From assembly GCF_018343525.1 (NCBI RefSeq), contig NZ_JAGYPH010000002.1:124001-188000 (forward strand): a DNA stretch of 64,000 nucleotides. The letters are read 5' to 3'. Position numbers and translations under genes: made by a program. This DNA comes from Lederbergia citrea. GTDB taxonomy: Bacteria; Bacillota; Bacilli; Bacillales; Bacillaceae_C. Position 1 is the first letter of the stretch. The number at the start of each line of letters is the position of its first letter. Shown in pieces: positions 35,652 through 43,672 of the stretch. Below the pieces are notes generated by a model. It made no database searches and was not told where the DNA came from. It saw nothing but the letters and a program-made list of their open reading frames with translations.

Positions 35652-36359
35652 ATGAATTTAGAAATGGTTATGCAGGAGCTTGAAGCCCTTGGCAAGGAAC
35701 GAACTAAAAAAATATACATATCCAATGGTGCGCATGAGCCGCTTTTTGGCGTAGCAACAGGTGCAATGAAGCCAATAGCTAAGAAAATAAAAATTAATCA
35801 AACTTTAGCTGAAGAGCTTTATGCCACAGGGAACTACGACGCCATGTACTTTGCAGGCATTATTGCAGATCCAAAGGAAATGACTGAATCGGATTTTGAC
35901 CGTTGGATGGATTCGGCCTATTTTTATATGCTGTCCGATTATGTGGTAGCAGTAACTTTAGCGGAAGCAGATATGGCACAAGAAGTTGCCGATCGATGGA
36001 TCGCAAGCGGTGAAGAGCTAAGAATGTCAGCGGGCTGGAGTTGCTACTGTTGGCTTTTAGGTAATCGCAAGGACTTCGAGTTTTCCGAGAGCAAGATTGC
36101 CAACATGCTTGAAACAGTTAAAAACACCATTCACGATTCTCCAGAACGAACAAAAGCTTCAATGAATAATTTTCTATACACCGTGGGAGTATCATATTTG
36201 CCGCTCCATGAAAAGGCGGTCGAAACTGCAAAGGAAGTGGGTACAGTAGAAGTCAAACGAGACAAGAAAAAAAGCAGTTTCCTACACGCTTACGAAAGCA
36301 TTCAAAAGGAAGTAGATAAAGGTAGGATTGGATTCAAACGCAAATATGTAAGATGTTAA
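35652..36359 (+). CDS. DNA alkylation repair (AlkD-like) HEAT-repeat protein
   Basis: The ATG at 35652 follows AAGGAAG at a good distance. The 235-residue all-helical protein matches the DNA alkylation repair family: MQELEALGKERTKKIYISNG, a GVATGAMKPIAKKIK motif, YFAGIIADPKEM, and repeated two-helix units. AlkD proteins excise alkylated bases without flipping them, using a tryptophan and an aspartate in the concave face; here W/D-containing DRWMDSAYFYMLSDYVV is a candidate. Many Bacillus relatives lack proven glycosylase activity, so function is probable rather than certain. Confidence 0.75.
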   Translation: MNLEMVMQELEALGKERTKKIYISNGAHEPLFGVATGAMKPIAKKIKINQTLAEELYATGNYDAMYFAGIIADPKEMTESDFDRWMDSAYFYMLSDYVVAVTLAEADMAQEVADRWIASGEELRMSAGWSCYCWLLGNRKDFEFSESKIANMLETVKNTIHDSPERTKASMNNFLYTVGVSYLPLHEKAVETAKEVGTVEVKRDKKKSSFLHAYESIQKEVDKGRIGFKRKYVRC

Positions 36360-36361
36360 AC

Positions 36362-37088
36362 ATTAGCCTCACATCTCGAACAATATTCAATTATTGAGGG
36401 CGTTGATCCAAAATGGATTGATGCCTTTTTTAAAATTATTATGTATAATGCCTGGGCATTGTTTTCGGGGATCGGGCATACGACCAATTACTTAGTTGCC
36501 CAAAATTTTGGTTCAAACAATATGAAGAAAGGCATCGAACGAACATACATTGCCTTTTATCTTTGTTTAGCTGCCAGTGCATTTATTTTATTAGTTGGAT
36601 TACTCTTCCCGGAAGCAATTTTTAAGGTGTTGGGAAGTTCTCCCGGAATGATCGAGGAGGGAAAAAGTTATTTAAAAATTCGTTTTTTTGCGATGGTTTT
36701 CTCTACTCATTCTCGGTGTTATTCAATTTTATCTGTCAGAACCAATTGCTAAGATTTATACCTAAGATCCTTTGGTGTATCAATTAGCAGCTAAATTAAT
36801 TATGATCTCTGCGTTTTTACAGTTGTTTGATGGACTATTAAATTTCTATGCCGGCGGTCTTAGAGGAATCGGCGACGCTTGTTTTTACTGAAGATTTCAT
36901 TGATACTTGGGTGGGTATTATTCATCCCACTCAGCTATGTATTAACCTTTACACTAAATCTTGGCAGTGTTGGCGCGTGGATATCATTATATAAATATCT
37001 AACAGCATTTGGAATTAGCGTGATGATCTGTTTTTATCGGACTGATTGGAATACAATTAAGTTAAAAATGGTAGAAAGTGATATTTAA
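36362..37088 (+). pseudogene. Decayed MATE-family efflux transporter
   Basis: Fragments of a MATE transporter lie in order but in different frames. First comes EGVDPKWIDAFFKIIMYNAW followed by SGIGHTTNYLVAQNFGSNN (the conserved Q-N-G segment). Homology jumps at about 36702 to VIQFYLSEPIAKIY, an in-frame TAA follows, and then QLFDGLLNFYAGGLRGIGDA. After another frameshift comes ISLILGWVLFIPLSYVL. The N-terminus and much of the middle are deleted, so no working transporter can be made. A hairpin at 37089-37115 still marks its end. Confidence 0.85.
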
Positions 37089-37115
37089 AAAAATCGTCCA
37101 TCAGGGCGATTTTTT
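37089..37115 (+). terminator. Terminator of the former MATE gene
   Basis: AAAATCGTCC pairs with GGGCGATTTT around ATCA with one mismatch, followed by TTT. Confidence 0.7.
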
Positions 37116-37199
37116 ATCAATGGATTGATAAGGTTAAATGTCCAAAAAAAAAAGGAAAAACCTTGGTAATCCTAATTGATTTTCCAGGTTATTCGTAGG

Positions 37200-37238
37200 T
37201 TACAAAATTGTAAGGATAGCGGATAAATTGTAAGGATA
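37200..37238 (+). promoter_or_regulatory. BceR-type operator candidates upstream of bceA
   Basis: TTACAA/TTGTAA (37200-37213) is an inverted repeat. The exact 14-mer AAATTGTAAGGATA occurs at 37205-37218 and 37225-37238, spaced 20 bp, two turns of the helix. A possible promoter follows (TTGCAT at 37248, then TGTTAT after 17 bases). This is where a BceR-like regulator should bind. Confidence 0.55.
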
Positions 37239-37304
37239 AATTATGGTTGCATCCATCCGTTTCTTTTATTGTTATATATATAAGAAAAAACGAGGGATGA
37301 TGAG

Positions 37305-38081
37305 ATGGAAAAGCAAATAGTTTTAGAAGCTGCAAATATAAAAAAAGTATTCGGATCGAAAGGGAATATTCATACAGTATTGGATGAGGTCGATCTAGAC
37401 GTATACGAAGGAGAATTTGTTGGGATTATGGGTCCATCTGGAGCAGGGAAATCGACGCTTTTGAATGTATTGTCAACGATTGATGTTCCCACTTCAGGTG
37501 AAATTAAGATTGACCGGCAAAGCATCCTCAAATTAAAAGAAGAAGATTTGGCTGACTTTAGAAGGGATAAGTTAGGTTTTATTTTTCAGGATTATAATTT
37601 AATTGAAACATTAACTGTAAAGGAAAATATTATCCTCCCACTTTCCTTGGCGAATGTTTCGCATCAAGAAATTGAAAATAGGATAAAAAAAGTGTCTATG
37701 GCGCTTGGAATTGAAGGTATTTTACATTCTTATCCTTATCATATTTCTGGAGGGGAGCAGCAAAGAACGGCAACAGCAAGAGCTATTATAACGAATCCCA
37801 GCCTTATATTTGCTGATGAACCAACAGGTGCATTAGATTCGAAGTCCGCTTTTATGCTGCTCGGTACACTTGCCGAATTAAATCAACGAGAAAAAGCTAC
37901 GATTTTAATGGTCACTCATGATGCTTATGCAGCAAGCTTTAGCAGCCGTGTCCTATTTATTAAAGATGGATCGATTTTTACTGAAATAAGGAAGGGAGAA
38001 CAAAGCCGCAAGCACTTTTTCGAGCAAATTATTGATATCCTCGCAACCCTTGGGGGAGGTGGGCATCATGACGTTATTTAG
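37305..38081 (+). CDS. BceA-type ABC transporter ATPase
   Basis: The 258-residue protein has Walker A GPSGAGKST (43-51), a Q-loop FIFQDYNLIETLTVKENI, signature HISGGEQQRTATARA (E replaces the commoner Q) and Walker B LIFADEPTGALDSKS. It matches the peptide-sensing and detoxification ATPases of the Bce/Psd/Yxd group. It overlaps the permease gene by 14 bases, and its histidine kinase and response regulator are encoded convergently just beyond. Together they should sense and remove cell-wall-active peptides such as bacitracin-like compounds; the specific compound is unknown. Confidence 0.87.
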   Translation: MEKQIVLEAANIKKVFGSKGNIHTVLDEVDLDVYEGEFVGIMGPSGAGKSTLLNVLSTIDVPTSGEIKIDRQSILKLKEEDLADFRRDKLGFIFQDYNLIETLTVKENIILPLSLANVSHQEIENRIKKVSMALGIEGILHSYPYHISGGEQQRTATARAIITNPSLIFADEPTGALDSKSAFMLLGTLAELNQREKATILMVTHDAYAASFSSRVLFIKDGSIFTEIRKGEQSRKHFFEQIIDILATLGGGGHHDVI

Positions 38082-39984
38082 CCTTGCAAAAAAGAATATT
38101 AAGACGAATACGAAACAATATATGCTCTATTTTTATCCGATGGTATTCAGCATCGTTATTTACTTTACATTTGTTTCGCTCCAGTACAACAACCAAATTA
38201 GCGAATCGGCGACAGTCCTTGGGAAAGTCCAGCCCGCCTTTATGTCGGCATCTGTTTTGTTGTTACTATTTTCAGCGATTTTTATATGGTATTCAAATGA
38301 TTTTTTTATAAGAAAGCGGAAAAAAGAGGTCGCTTTATATTCCTTGTTTGGGATGCGGAAGAAACAGATTGCAAGACTTCTATTCTATGAAAACTTGATT
38401 ATGGGATGCGTTGCACTCGGGATTGGGATGGCAATTGGCGCCCTTTTATCGAAATTATTTGCAATGTTGTTAATCAAACTAATGGGATTCTCAATCATCG
38501 CAAATTTTGAGGTAGCTCCTGAAGCGATTATTCAAACCTTAATCGTTTTTATGGCGATCATTGTAGTTACCTCATTTCATAATTATCGGATCATTTATCG
38601 ATATACGTTATTGGATCTTCTAAAAGCAGATAAACAGGGGGAAAAGCAGCTTAAGGCTTCAAAGCTTGCCGCTTTAGGCTCACTATTTGCGCTTGGAATA
38701 GGATATTATCTTCTGCTTCAACCTAGTAACACTACAATCTACAAAGAATATGGATTCACAGTTGTCCTATTTTCACTATTCATGATTTTAATTGGATCTT
38801 TCCTATTTATTCGTTCCGTATTCTCAGTCCTTTTAGAAATAGTGATGAAAATGGGAGGTGCTTATTATAAGGGGACAAATTTAATCAGCGTTTCTCATTT
38901 ACGCTTTCGTATGAAGGGCAATATGCTCATCTTAGCCATGATTGCTTTATTGAGTACAGTTACACTTTTTGCTTTGGGAGCTATTTTCAGCTTACATCAT
39001 AATTTAACGACAATAGTTGAAGAGCAAAATCCGTTAAGTCTCATGTATACATCACAAAATACCGAAACGGATAAACAAATCGCCACCTTAATTAATGATA
39101 GCGGAGAACATCAAATTATTTTCTCGGATCGAGTGGAGTATTTGCAGGTTGAGGGAGATCTATCTGAAACAAAAAGGTGGCCAGATCAATTTCCGATTAT
39201 TCTTCTATCGGAAAATGAATATCATAGATTGGCTAAAAAAATGGGAAATAACGAGATTGAGGGCATTGGAAAAGATCAAGCAATTGTATTTAATGATGGA
39301 AATATGAATCAAAATACGGATCCTTATACTGGTAAAAGCATTTCGATTATGGATCACCATGTTAGGATCCAGAAATATGAAGAGAAGATGCTGTTAAATC
39401 AAACCTATTATGCTTTCCCTGTAGTAATCAATGATACTTTGTATCGGCAGCTTAAAAAGCATGCAATTGTTAAAGAAATGCAACTATATAAATTAAAAAA
39501 TGATAAATCAATGGATACATTAATGAAAGCGATTGAAAATGCGGCACTAAAAGATATTAATGGCCATCCAATTATATTTTCCTCCTTCTTTCTTCAGTAT
39601 CAGAAAGGAGTTCAAACTTATGGGCTGCTTATTTTCATTGGTGCATTTTTAGGAATAGTATTTTTGCTCGCAACAGGCAGCATGCTGCATTATAAACAGC
39701 TAACCGAAGCAATTGCTGATCAAGGGCGTTATCAAGTATTAAAAAATATTGGAATGAGCCGAAAGCAAATTCAAGTAACAATCGCCAAGCAATTATTGCC
39801 CGTCTTTTTACTACCATTGGTGCTTGCCATACCTAACAGTTCATTTTTAATCACAGCACTGGCAAGGTTTTCAAAAATGAATATGCTGCTGCCGTTTCTA
39901 AGTACCATCGCTATTTATATGACAATCTACTTTATTTACTATTTGATTACGCTGAGAAAATATTACACAATTGTAAATCAATAA
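38068..39984 (+). CDS. BceB-type ABC transporter permease
   Basis: The ATG at 38068 follows GGGGGAGGTG and lies inside the end of the ATPase gene. The 638-residue permease has the ten-helix FtsX/MacB plan: MTLFSLAKKNIKTNTKQYML at the start, a four-helix N-terminal block, and a large extracellular domain of about 200 residues between the seventh and eighth helices (roughly 325-520). A final block contains LATGSMLHYKQLTEAIADQG. The extracellular domain is the sensor for peptide antibiotics in this family, and the permease also controls the BceS-type kinase. Confidence 0.87.
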   Translation: MTLFSLAKKNIKTNTKQYMLYFYPMVFSIVIYFTFVSLQYNNQISESATVLGKVQPAFMSASVLLLLFSAIFIWYSNDFFIRKRKKEVALYSLFGMRKKQIARLLFYENLIMGCVALGIGMAIGALLSKLFAMLLIKLMGFSIIANFEVAPEAIIQTLIVFMAIIVVTSFHNYRIIYRYTLLDLLKADKQGEKQLKASKLAALGSLFALGIGYYLLLQPSNTTIYKEYGFTVVLFSLFMILIGSFLFIRSVFSVLLEIVMKMGGAYYKGTNLISVSHLRFRMKGNMLILAMIALLSTVTLFALGAIFSLHHNLTTIVEEQNPLSLMYTSQNTETDKQIATLINDSGEHQIIFSDRVEYLQVEGDLSETKRWPDQFPIILLSENEYHRLAKKMGNNEIEGIGKDQAIVFNDGNMNQNTDPYTGKSISIMDHHVRIQKYEEKMLLNQTYYAFPVVINDTLYRQLKKHAIVKEMQLYKLKNDKSMDTLMKAIENAALKDINGHPIIFSSFFLQYQKGVQTYGLLIFIGAFLGIVFLLATGSMLHYKQLTEAIADQGRYQVLKNIGMSRKQIQVTIAKQLLPVFLLPLVLAIPNSSFLITALARFSKMNMLLPFLSTIAIYMTIYFIYYLITLRKYYTIVNQ

Positions 39985-39991
39985 AATGAAA

Positions 39992-40016
39992 GGACGTGAT
40001 TGCCTGGGTCACGTCC
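39992..40016. terminator. Convergent hairpin between bceB and bceS
   Basis: GGACGTGA (39992-39999) pairs with TCACGTCC (40009-40016). The right arm contains the stop codon of the kinase gene. The T-run is weak on both strands, so it may act as a barrier rather than a full terminator. Confidence 0.5.
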
Positions 40017-41019
40017 TAATTAAGTATTCCTCTCTTAGTAGGTCAACTGTTTTTGAAAAAGAAATGGAGGCTTCGGTATAGCATCCTTCTTTTGATTGAA
40101 TTGAAAGCTCATGCCCTAATTTTGCTGCTGTTTTTTTGGCGAGATATAATCCCATTCCCGTTGACGAAGAAACTTGCCTGCCATTTTTTCCCGTAAAGCC
40201 TTTATGAAAAACACTTGGCAAATCTTCTGCGGGTATGCCAATTCCATGATCCCGAATAATGATTCTTCTGTCATTTTCTTGGATTTGAATGGAAATCTCA
40301 CTGCCGGCGGGTGTGTATTTTAATGAATTTGATAGAAACTGTTGTAAGATAAAAAGAAGTCCCTTTTTATCGGTTAAGACTTCCAATGGTGAGAGGTTCA
40401 AATGGAGCTTAATGTTTTTAGATAAAAATAACTTTCGATTCCCTTTCACTGCTTCCTTGATAACCTGTTCAACATTCATTTCCTGAATAAAATAGTCCTT
40501 GCTGAAATCACTCGCCCTCGTGTAATAAAGAGCTTGGTCGACTAAATGCTCGATTTTTTCTATTTCTTCTTCAAAACTTTCTGAAATTTGTTCTGTTTCA
40601 ATCACCATTTTGCAGACGGATATCGGTGTTTTTATTTCATGAACCCATGCTGTCATATACTCATGCCATTCCTTTTGTTCATTTTTCATTCTCTCAATCT
40701 CTTGTTCATATTGCTCTTTTTGAGTGTGTAATAGTTGAATGATCAACTTTTCTTCATATTTATGAGTGTGTGGTTGTTCCAACATATACCCAGCTTCTGT
40801 TTTCTCTTTTAAATTATTGTAGAATCCCTTTTTATTACGGTAATCAAATAGTAAATAAATCAAAAAAAGTATGGCTAATATAAGCAATAAATATAGAAGA
40901 TTACTTAGATGAAGATGCAGGTTCGGATCCAACCATGTGACTAAGGATGTAATAGCTATTACGAATAAAAATATGAGTAAAAGAGACCGGTGATCAAAAA
41001 GGTAATTTTTCCAATTCAT
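40009..41019 (-). CDS. BceS-type intramembrane-sensing histidine kinase
   Basis: The 336-residue kinase has two membrane helices (about 12-30 and 39-58) joined by an extracellular loop of only about eight residues. This is the hallmark of kinases that cannot sense ligand directly and rely on the BceAB transporter. The catalytic part has histidine 127 in AWVHEIKTPIS, an N-box around FLSNSLKYTP, and ATP-binding motifs DHGIGIPAEDLPSVF and STGMGLYLAKK. It overlaps the regulator gene by four bases on the minus strand. Confidence 0.87.
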   Translation of the reverse strand: MNWKNYLFDHRSLLLIFLFVIAITSLVTWLDPNLHLHLSNLLYLLLILAILFLIYLLFDYRNKKGFYNNLKEKTEAGYMLEQPHTHKYEEKLIIQLLHTQKEQYEQEIERMKNEQKEWHEYMTAWVHEIKTPISVCKMVIETEQISESFEEEIEKIEHLVDQALYYTRASDFSKDYFIQEMNVEQVIKEAVKGNRKLFLSKNIKLHLNLSPLEVLTDKKGLLFILQQFLSNSLKYTPAGSEISIQIQENDRRIIIRDHGIGIPAEDLPSVFHKGFTGKNGRQVSSSTGMGLYLAKKTAAKLGHELSIQSKEGCYTEASISFSKTVDLLREEYLIRT

Positions 41020-41690
41020 TGTAAAAGGTATCCTTGTCTTTTCTTAGTCATAATGGCATCTTTAATCCCAATTTCCTCAAGCTTTTTCCGCAGTCGATTC
41101 ACATTTACAGTGAGGGTATTGTCATCGATAAACTGCTCATCTTCCCATAATGCCCTCATCATTTCATCCCGAGAGATAATTTGCCCTGCCTTTTTCATGA
41201 GAAGATAAAGAATCTGAAATTCATTTTTCGTAAGGGAAGCCTTTTTACCTCTGTATTCGATAAAGGAATTTTGTAGATTAAGAGTAAGCTTATCGACCGT
41301 AAGCAAATCCTTTTTCAAATCTTGAATGGAGTTCGACCTTCTTAGTACAGCATTCATTTTTGCCACCAATACTTCGAGCGAAAATGGCTTCTGAATATAG
41401 TCATCCCCACCCATGTTCATAGCAATGACAATATCCATACTTTGTGAGCGTGAAGAAATAAAAATAATCGGTACATCAGAAAGCTGCCGAAGCTTGCTGC
41501 ACCAATAAAAACCATCATTTCCAGGCAAGTTAATATCCAAAAGGATCATATGGGGATTTTCCTTTATCATTAGCTCATCTAAATGCTCGAAGTCTTCAAC
41601 CAAAACAGGTTGGAAATTCCACTTTGCTAAATACTGCCCTATTAAACTCCTCATTTTGGAATCATCTTCAACTATTAGAACTTTGTACAT
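41016..41690 (-). CDS. BceR-type OmpR-family response regulator
   Basis: I start at the ATG at 41690 because GGGTGAT is then correctly spaced. The 224-residue protein has a receiver domain with aspartate 52 (ILLDINLPGNDG), conserved IFISSRSQ and DYIQKPFSLEVLVAKM, and an OmpR winged helix with LTKNEFQILYLLMKKAGQII and DNTLTVNVNRLRKKLEEIG. The DNTLTVNVNRLRKKL motif is typical of BceR-like regulators. It should activate bceAB through the tandem sites at 37200-37238. Confidence 0.88.
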   Translation of the reverse strand: MYKVLIVEDDSKMRSLIGQYLAKWNFQPVLVEDFEHLDELMIKENPHMILLDINLPGNDGFYWCSKLRQLSDVPIIFISSRSQSMDIVIAMNMGGDDYIQKPFSLEVLVAKMNAVLRRSNSIQDLKKDLLTVDKLTLNLQNSFIEYRGKKASLTKNEFQILYLLMKKAGQIISRDEMMRALWEDEQFIDDNTLTVNVNRLRKKLEEIGIKDAIMTKKRQGYLLQ

Positions 41691-41818
41691 GTTCATCACC
41701 CAATTTAAGTATATCAAAGGGGAACCGCAAATTCTGCACCATTATTTCGTATATAACAAGTCATGCAGAGAGTGAGAATATCTAAAGTTAATAAAAAAAT
41801 TTATTACAGTTACTGGCG

Positions 41819-41847
41819 TTGACAATATACCTACAAGGGTATATGAT
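41819..41847 (+). promoter_or_regulatory. cstR promoter with embedded CstR operator (site 1)
   Basis: TTGACA (41819-41824), a 17-base spacer and TATGAT (41842-41847) form a near-consensus promoter. The spacer and -10 carry TATACC (41826-41831) and GGGTATA (41837-41843), a CstR/CsoR-like inverted repeat, so repressor binding would block RNA polymerase. Confidence 0.75.
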
Positions 41848-41884
41848 CTAGAGAGACAGAACGATAGTAGAAAGGAGAATTCCT

Positions 41885-42145
41885 ATGGAATATAATGATC
41901 AAATTAAAAATAGAGTGAAGCGCATGGAAGGTCAACTGAGAGGGATTCTGAAAATGATGGAAGAAAATAAAGATTGTAAAGAGGTCATTACCCAGCTATC
42001 AGCAGTTCGCTCAGCAGTAGATCGAACGGTTGGCGTAATTGTAAGTTCAAACTTGGTTGAATGTGTTCTTGAAGCTGAAAAAAATGGAGAAAACACGGAT
42101 GAATTAATTAAAGAGGCTGTCAACCTGCTTGTTAAAAGTAGATAA
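41885..42145 (+). CDS. cstR: CstR persulfide-sensing repressor (CsoR/FrmR family)
   Basis: The 86-residue four-helix protein has the family opening QIKNRVKRMEGQLRGILKMM. It contains cysteines exactly at 31 (NKDCKEV) and 60 (SSNLVECVL), the pair that forms a di- or trisulfide link in CstR. The histidine that copper-sensing CsoR needs next to the second cysteine is absent, and the C-terminus ELIKEAVNLLVKSR matches what I recall of Staphylococcus CstR. It should dissociate from DNA when modified by reactive sulfur. Its own promoter carries an operator, and the sulfur genes follow immediately. Confidence 0.9.
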   Translation: MEYNDQIKNRVKRMEGQLRGILKMMEENKDCKEVITQLSAVRSAVDRTVGVIVSSNLVECVLEAEKNGENTDELIKEAVNLLVKSR

Positions 42146-42156
42146 AAATTAATGGG

Positions 42157-42198
42157 TTGACACTCTTTTTTTCATTTATTATAATACCCCTAGGGGTA
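42157..42198 (+). promoter_or_regulatory. tusA promoter with perfect CstR operator (site 2)
   Basis: TTGACA (42157-42162), 17 bases, TATAAT (42180-42185), with the perfect 14-bp palindrome TACCCCTAGGGGTA (42185-42198) overlapping the -10 and start point. It is a second consensus promoter only 12 bases after cstR, so cstR and the downstream genes can be transcribed separately. Confidence 0.82.
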
Positions 42199-42232
42199 AG
42201 GGTAAAAATAAAAAGCTTGGAGGAATTAAAAA

Positions 42233-42460
42233 ATGAATGTAGATAAAGTATTAGATGCAAAAGGTTTAGCATGTCCGATGCCAATTGTAAAAACAAGAAA
42301 AGCAATAAATGAACTTGAATCAGGTCAAGTATTGGAGATTCATACAACTGATAAGGGTGCTAAAAACGATCTTACAGCATGGGCTAAATCTGGCGGGCAC
42401 GAACTCTTGAAACTTGAAGAAGAAAATGATGTACAAAAGTTTTGGATTAAGAAAGGATAA
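42233..42460 (+). CDS. tusA: TusA-family sulfur carrier
   Basis: The 75-residue protein has the family motif LDAKGLACPMPIVKTRKAIN with persulfide-carrying cysteine 14 in CPMP, and the usual two-layer alpha/beta pattern ending LEEENDVQKFWIKKG. TusA proteins shuttle sulfane sulfur between rhodanese-type enzymes. A GGAGG site precedes the ATG. Its sequence closely resembles the N-terminal half of the TusA-rhodanese fusion at 43046, so the two arose by duplication. Confidence 0.9.
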   Translation: MNVDKVLDAKGLACPMPIVKTRKAINELESGQVLEIHTTDKGAKNDLTAWAKSGGHELLKLEEENDVQKFWIKKG

Positions 42461-42479
42461 TTTTTTTTAAGATGTTTAA

Positions 42480-42493
42480 TACCCTTAGGGGTA
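42480..42493 (+). promoter_or_regulatory. CstR operator before the DsrE-like gene (site 3)
   Basis: TACCCTTAGGGGTA, one mismatch from the perfect palindrome of site 2, followed by a further GGGTA as at site 2. A clear -35/-10 pair is not visible, so it may act as a roadblock or secondary site. Confidence 0.65.
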
Positions 42494-42523
42494 CGGGTAA
42501 GTAAAAGATTAGGAGGTAAAATC

Positions 42524-43003
42524 ATGACAGAAAAGAAAAAGACAACGATCGTATTATTTAGCGGTGATTATGATAAAGCGATGGCGGCCTATATTATCGC
42601 AAATGGTGCAGCCGCCTATGATCATGAAGTAACCATTTTTCACACTTTTTGGGGATTAAATGCCTTACGTAAAGATGAAAATATTTCGGTTAAAAAAGGC
42701 TTTATGGAAAAAATGTTCGGAAAAATGATGCCAAGAGGCGCAAACAAAATGGGGCTTTCAAAGATGAACTTTGCTGGTTTCGGTCCTAAGATGATCAAAG
42801 ATGTGATGAAAAAGCATAATGCGATGCCTTTACCTCAATTAATTGAAATGGCACAGGAACAAGACATTAAACTAGTCGCATGTACAATGACAATGGATTT
42901 ATTGGGTCTACAACAAGAAGAACTGTTAGACAATATTGAATACGCTGGGGTGGCAGCCTATTTAGCTGACGCTGAAGATGGCAACGTCAATTTATTTATC
43001 TAA
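42524..43003 (+). CDS. DsrE/DsrF-like (DsrE2) sulfurtransferase-family protein
   Basis: The 159-residue protein has the DsrE2 fold: TTIVLFSGDYDKAMAAYIIA, EVTIFHTFWGLNAL, a lysine/methionine-rich middle (MFGKMMPRGANKMGLSKMNF), and the conserved cysteine in IKLVACTMTMDLLG. DsrE2 proteins accept persulfide sulfur from TusA or rhodanese partners; in Staphylococcus the same fold is the C-terminal domain of CstA. Here it is a separate gene between tusA and the TusA-rhodanese fusion. An AGGAGG site lies seven bases before the ATG. Confidence 0.87.
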   Translation: MTEKKKTTIVLFSGDYDKAMAAYIIANGAAAYDHEVTIFHTFWGLNALRKDENISVKKGFMEKMFGKMMPRGANKMGLSKMNFAGFGPKMIKDVMKKHNAMPLPQLIEMAQEQDIKLVACTMTMDLLGLQQEELLDNIEYAGVAAYLADAEDGNVNLFI

Positions 43004-43008
43004 TTTCA

Positions 43009-43026
43009 TATACCCCACCACGTATA
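43009..43026 (+). promoter_or_regulatory. Degenerate CstR operator before the TusA-rhodanese gene (site 4)
   Basis: TATACCCCACCACGTATA keeps the outer TATAC/GTATA symmetry and one C-tract but lacks the G-tract on the right, so it is a weaker candidate than sites 1-3. Confidence 0.4.
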
Positions 43027-43045
43027 AAAAATAGGAGGTTTTAAG

Positions 43046-43621
43046 ATGGAGAACATTAAAGCAAATATTATGTTAGATGCAAAAGGATTGGCGTGTCCAA
43101 TGCCAATTGTAAAAACGAAAAAGGCTATGAATGAATTGGAGGCTGGTTTCGTTTTAGAGATCCATGCAACTGATAAAGGGTCAAAAGCTGACATTCAGGC
43201 TTGGGCTAAAAGCTCGGGACATCAATATTTAGGCACTCTAGAAGAAGAAAATGTGCTAAAGCATTATGTAAGAAAGTCTTCCAGTGATGAAACAATTGAA
43301 AAAAAGCATACAAATATAGCTAATAATGAAGAACTGGAAATCAAATTAAAAGAAAATGAAAACATTGTTGTTCTTGATGTAAGGGAAGCTTCCGAGTTTG
43401 CATTTAACCATATTCCGAATGCGATCTCTATTCCATTGGGAGATATAGAAACTCGCTTACATGAATTAAACAAAGACGATGAAATTTTTGTTGTATGCCG
43501 AACTGGAAACCGCAGTGATCTTGCCGCCCAAAAGTTAGCAGAAAACGGATTTTCGAATGTCATCAATGTCGTACCAGGCATGAGTCAGTGGTCCGGTGAA
43601 ACGACTGGGCTCAATAAATAG
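43046..43621 (+). CDS. TusA-rhodanese fusion protein (CstA-like)
   Basis: Residues 1-76 are a TusA domain (cysteine 17 in LACPMPIVKTKK). A short linker leads to a rhodanese domain (about 92-190) with VLDVREASEFAFNHIPNAIS and active-site cysteine 151 in VVCRTGNRSD. Both cysteines could carry persulfide, allowing transfer within one protein. It resembles CstA of Staphylococcus without the DsrE2 domain, which here is the preceding separate gene. A GGAGG site precedes the ATG. Confidence 0.88.
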   Translation: MENIKANIMLDAKGLACPMPIVKTKKAMNELEAGFVLEIHATDKGSKADIQAWAKSSGHQYLGTLEEENVLKHYVRKSSSDETIEKKHTNIANNEELEIKLKENENIVVLDVREASEFAFNHIPNAISIPLGDIETRLHELNKDDEIFVVCRTGNRSDLAAQKLAENGFSNVINVVPGMSQWSGETTGLNK

Positions 43622-43651
43622 GCGCGATGTCTAAAATTTTTTAAAATAAAA

Positions 43652-43667
43652 TATACCATAGGGGGTA
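43652..43667 (+). promoter_or_regulatory. CstR operator overlapping the ribosome binding site (site 5)
   Basis: TATACC (43652-43657) and GGGGGTA (43661-43667) repeat the CstR pattern. The GGGGG arm is also the only plausible ribosome binding site for the GTG at 43673, seven bases away. Confidence 0.5.
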
Positions 43668-43672
43668 AAAAA

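Noticed and set aside
41885..42145. Copper-responsive CsoR
   Set aside because: The histidine required for copper binding is absent, cysteine positions 31 and 60 fit CstR, and the neighbours are sulfur genes rather than copper exporters.
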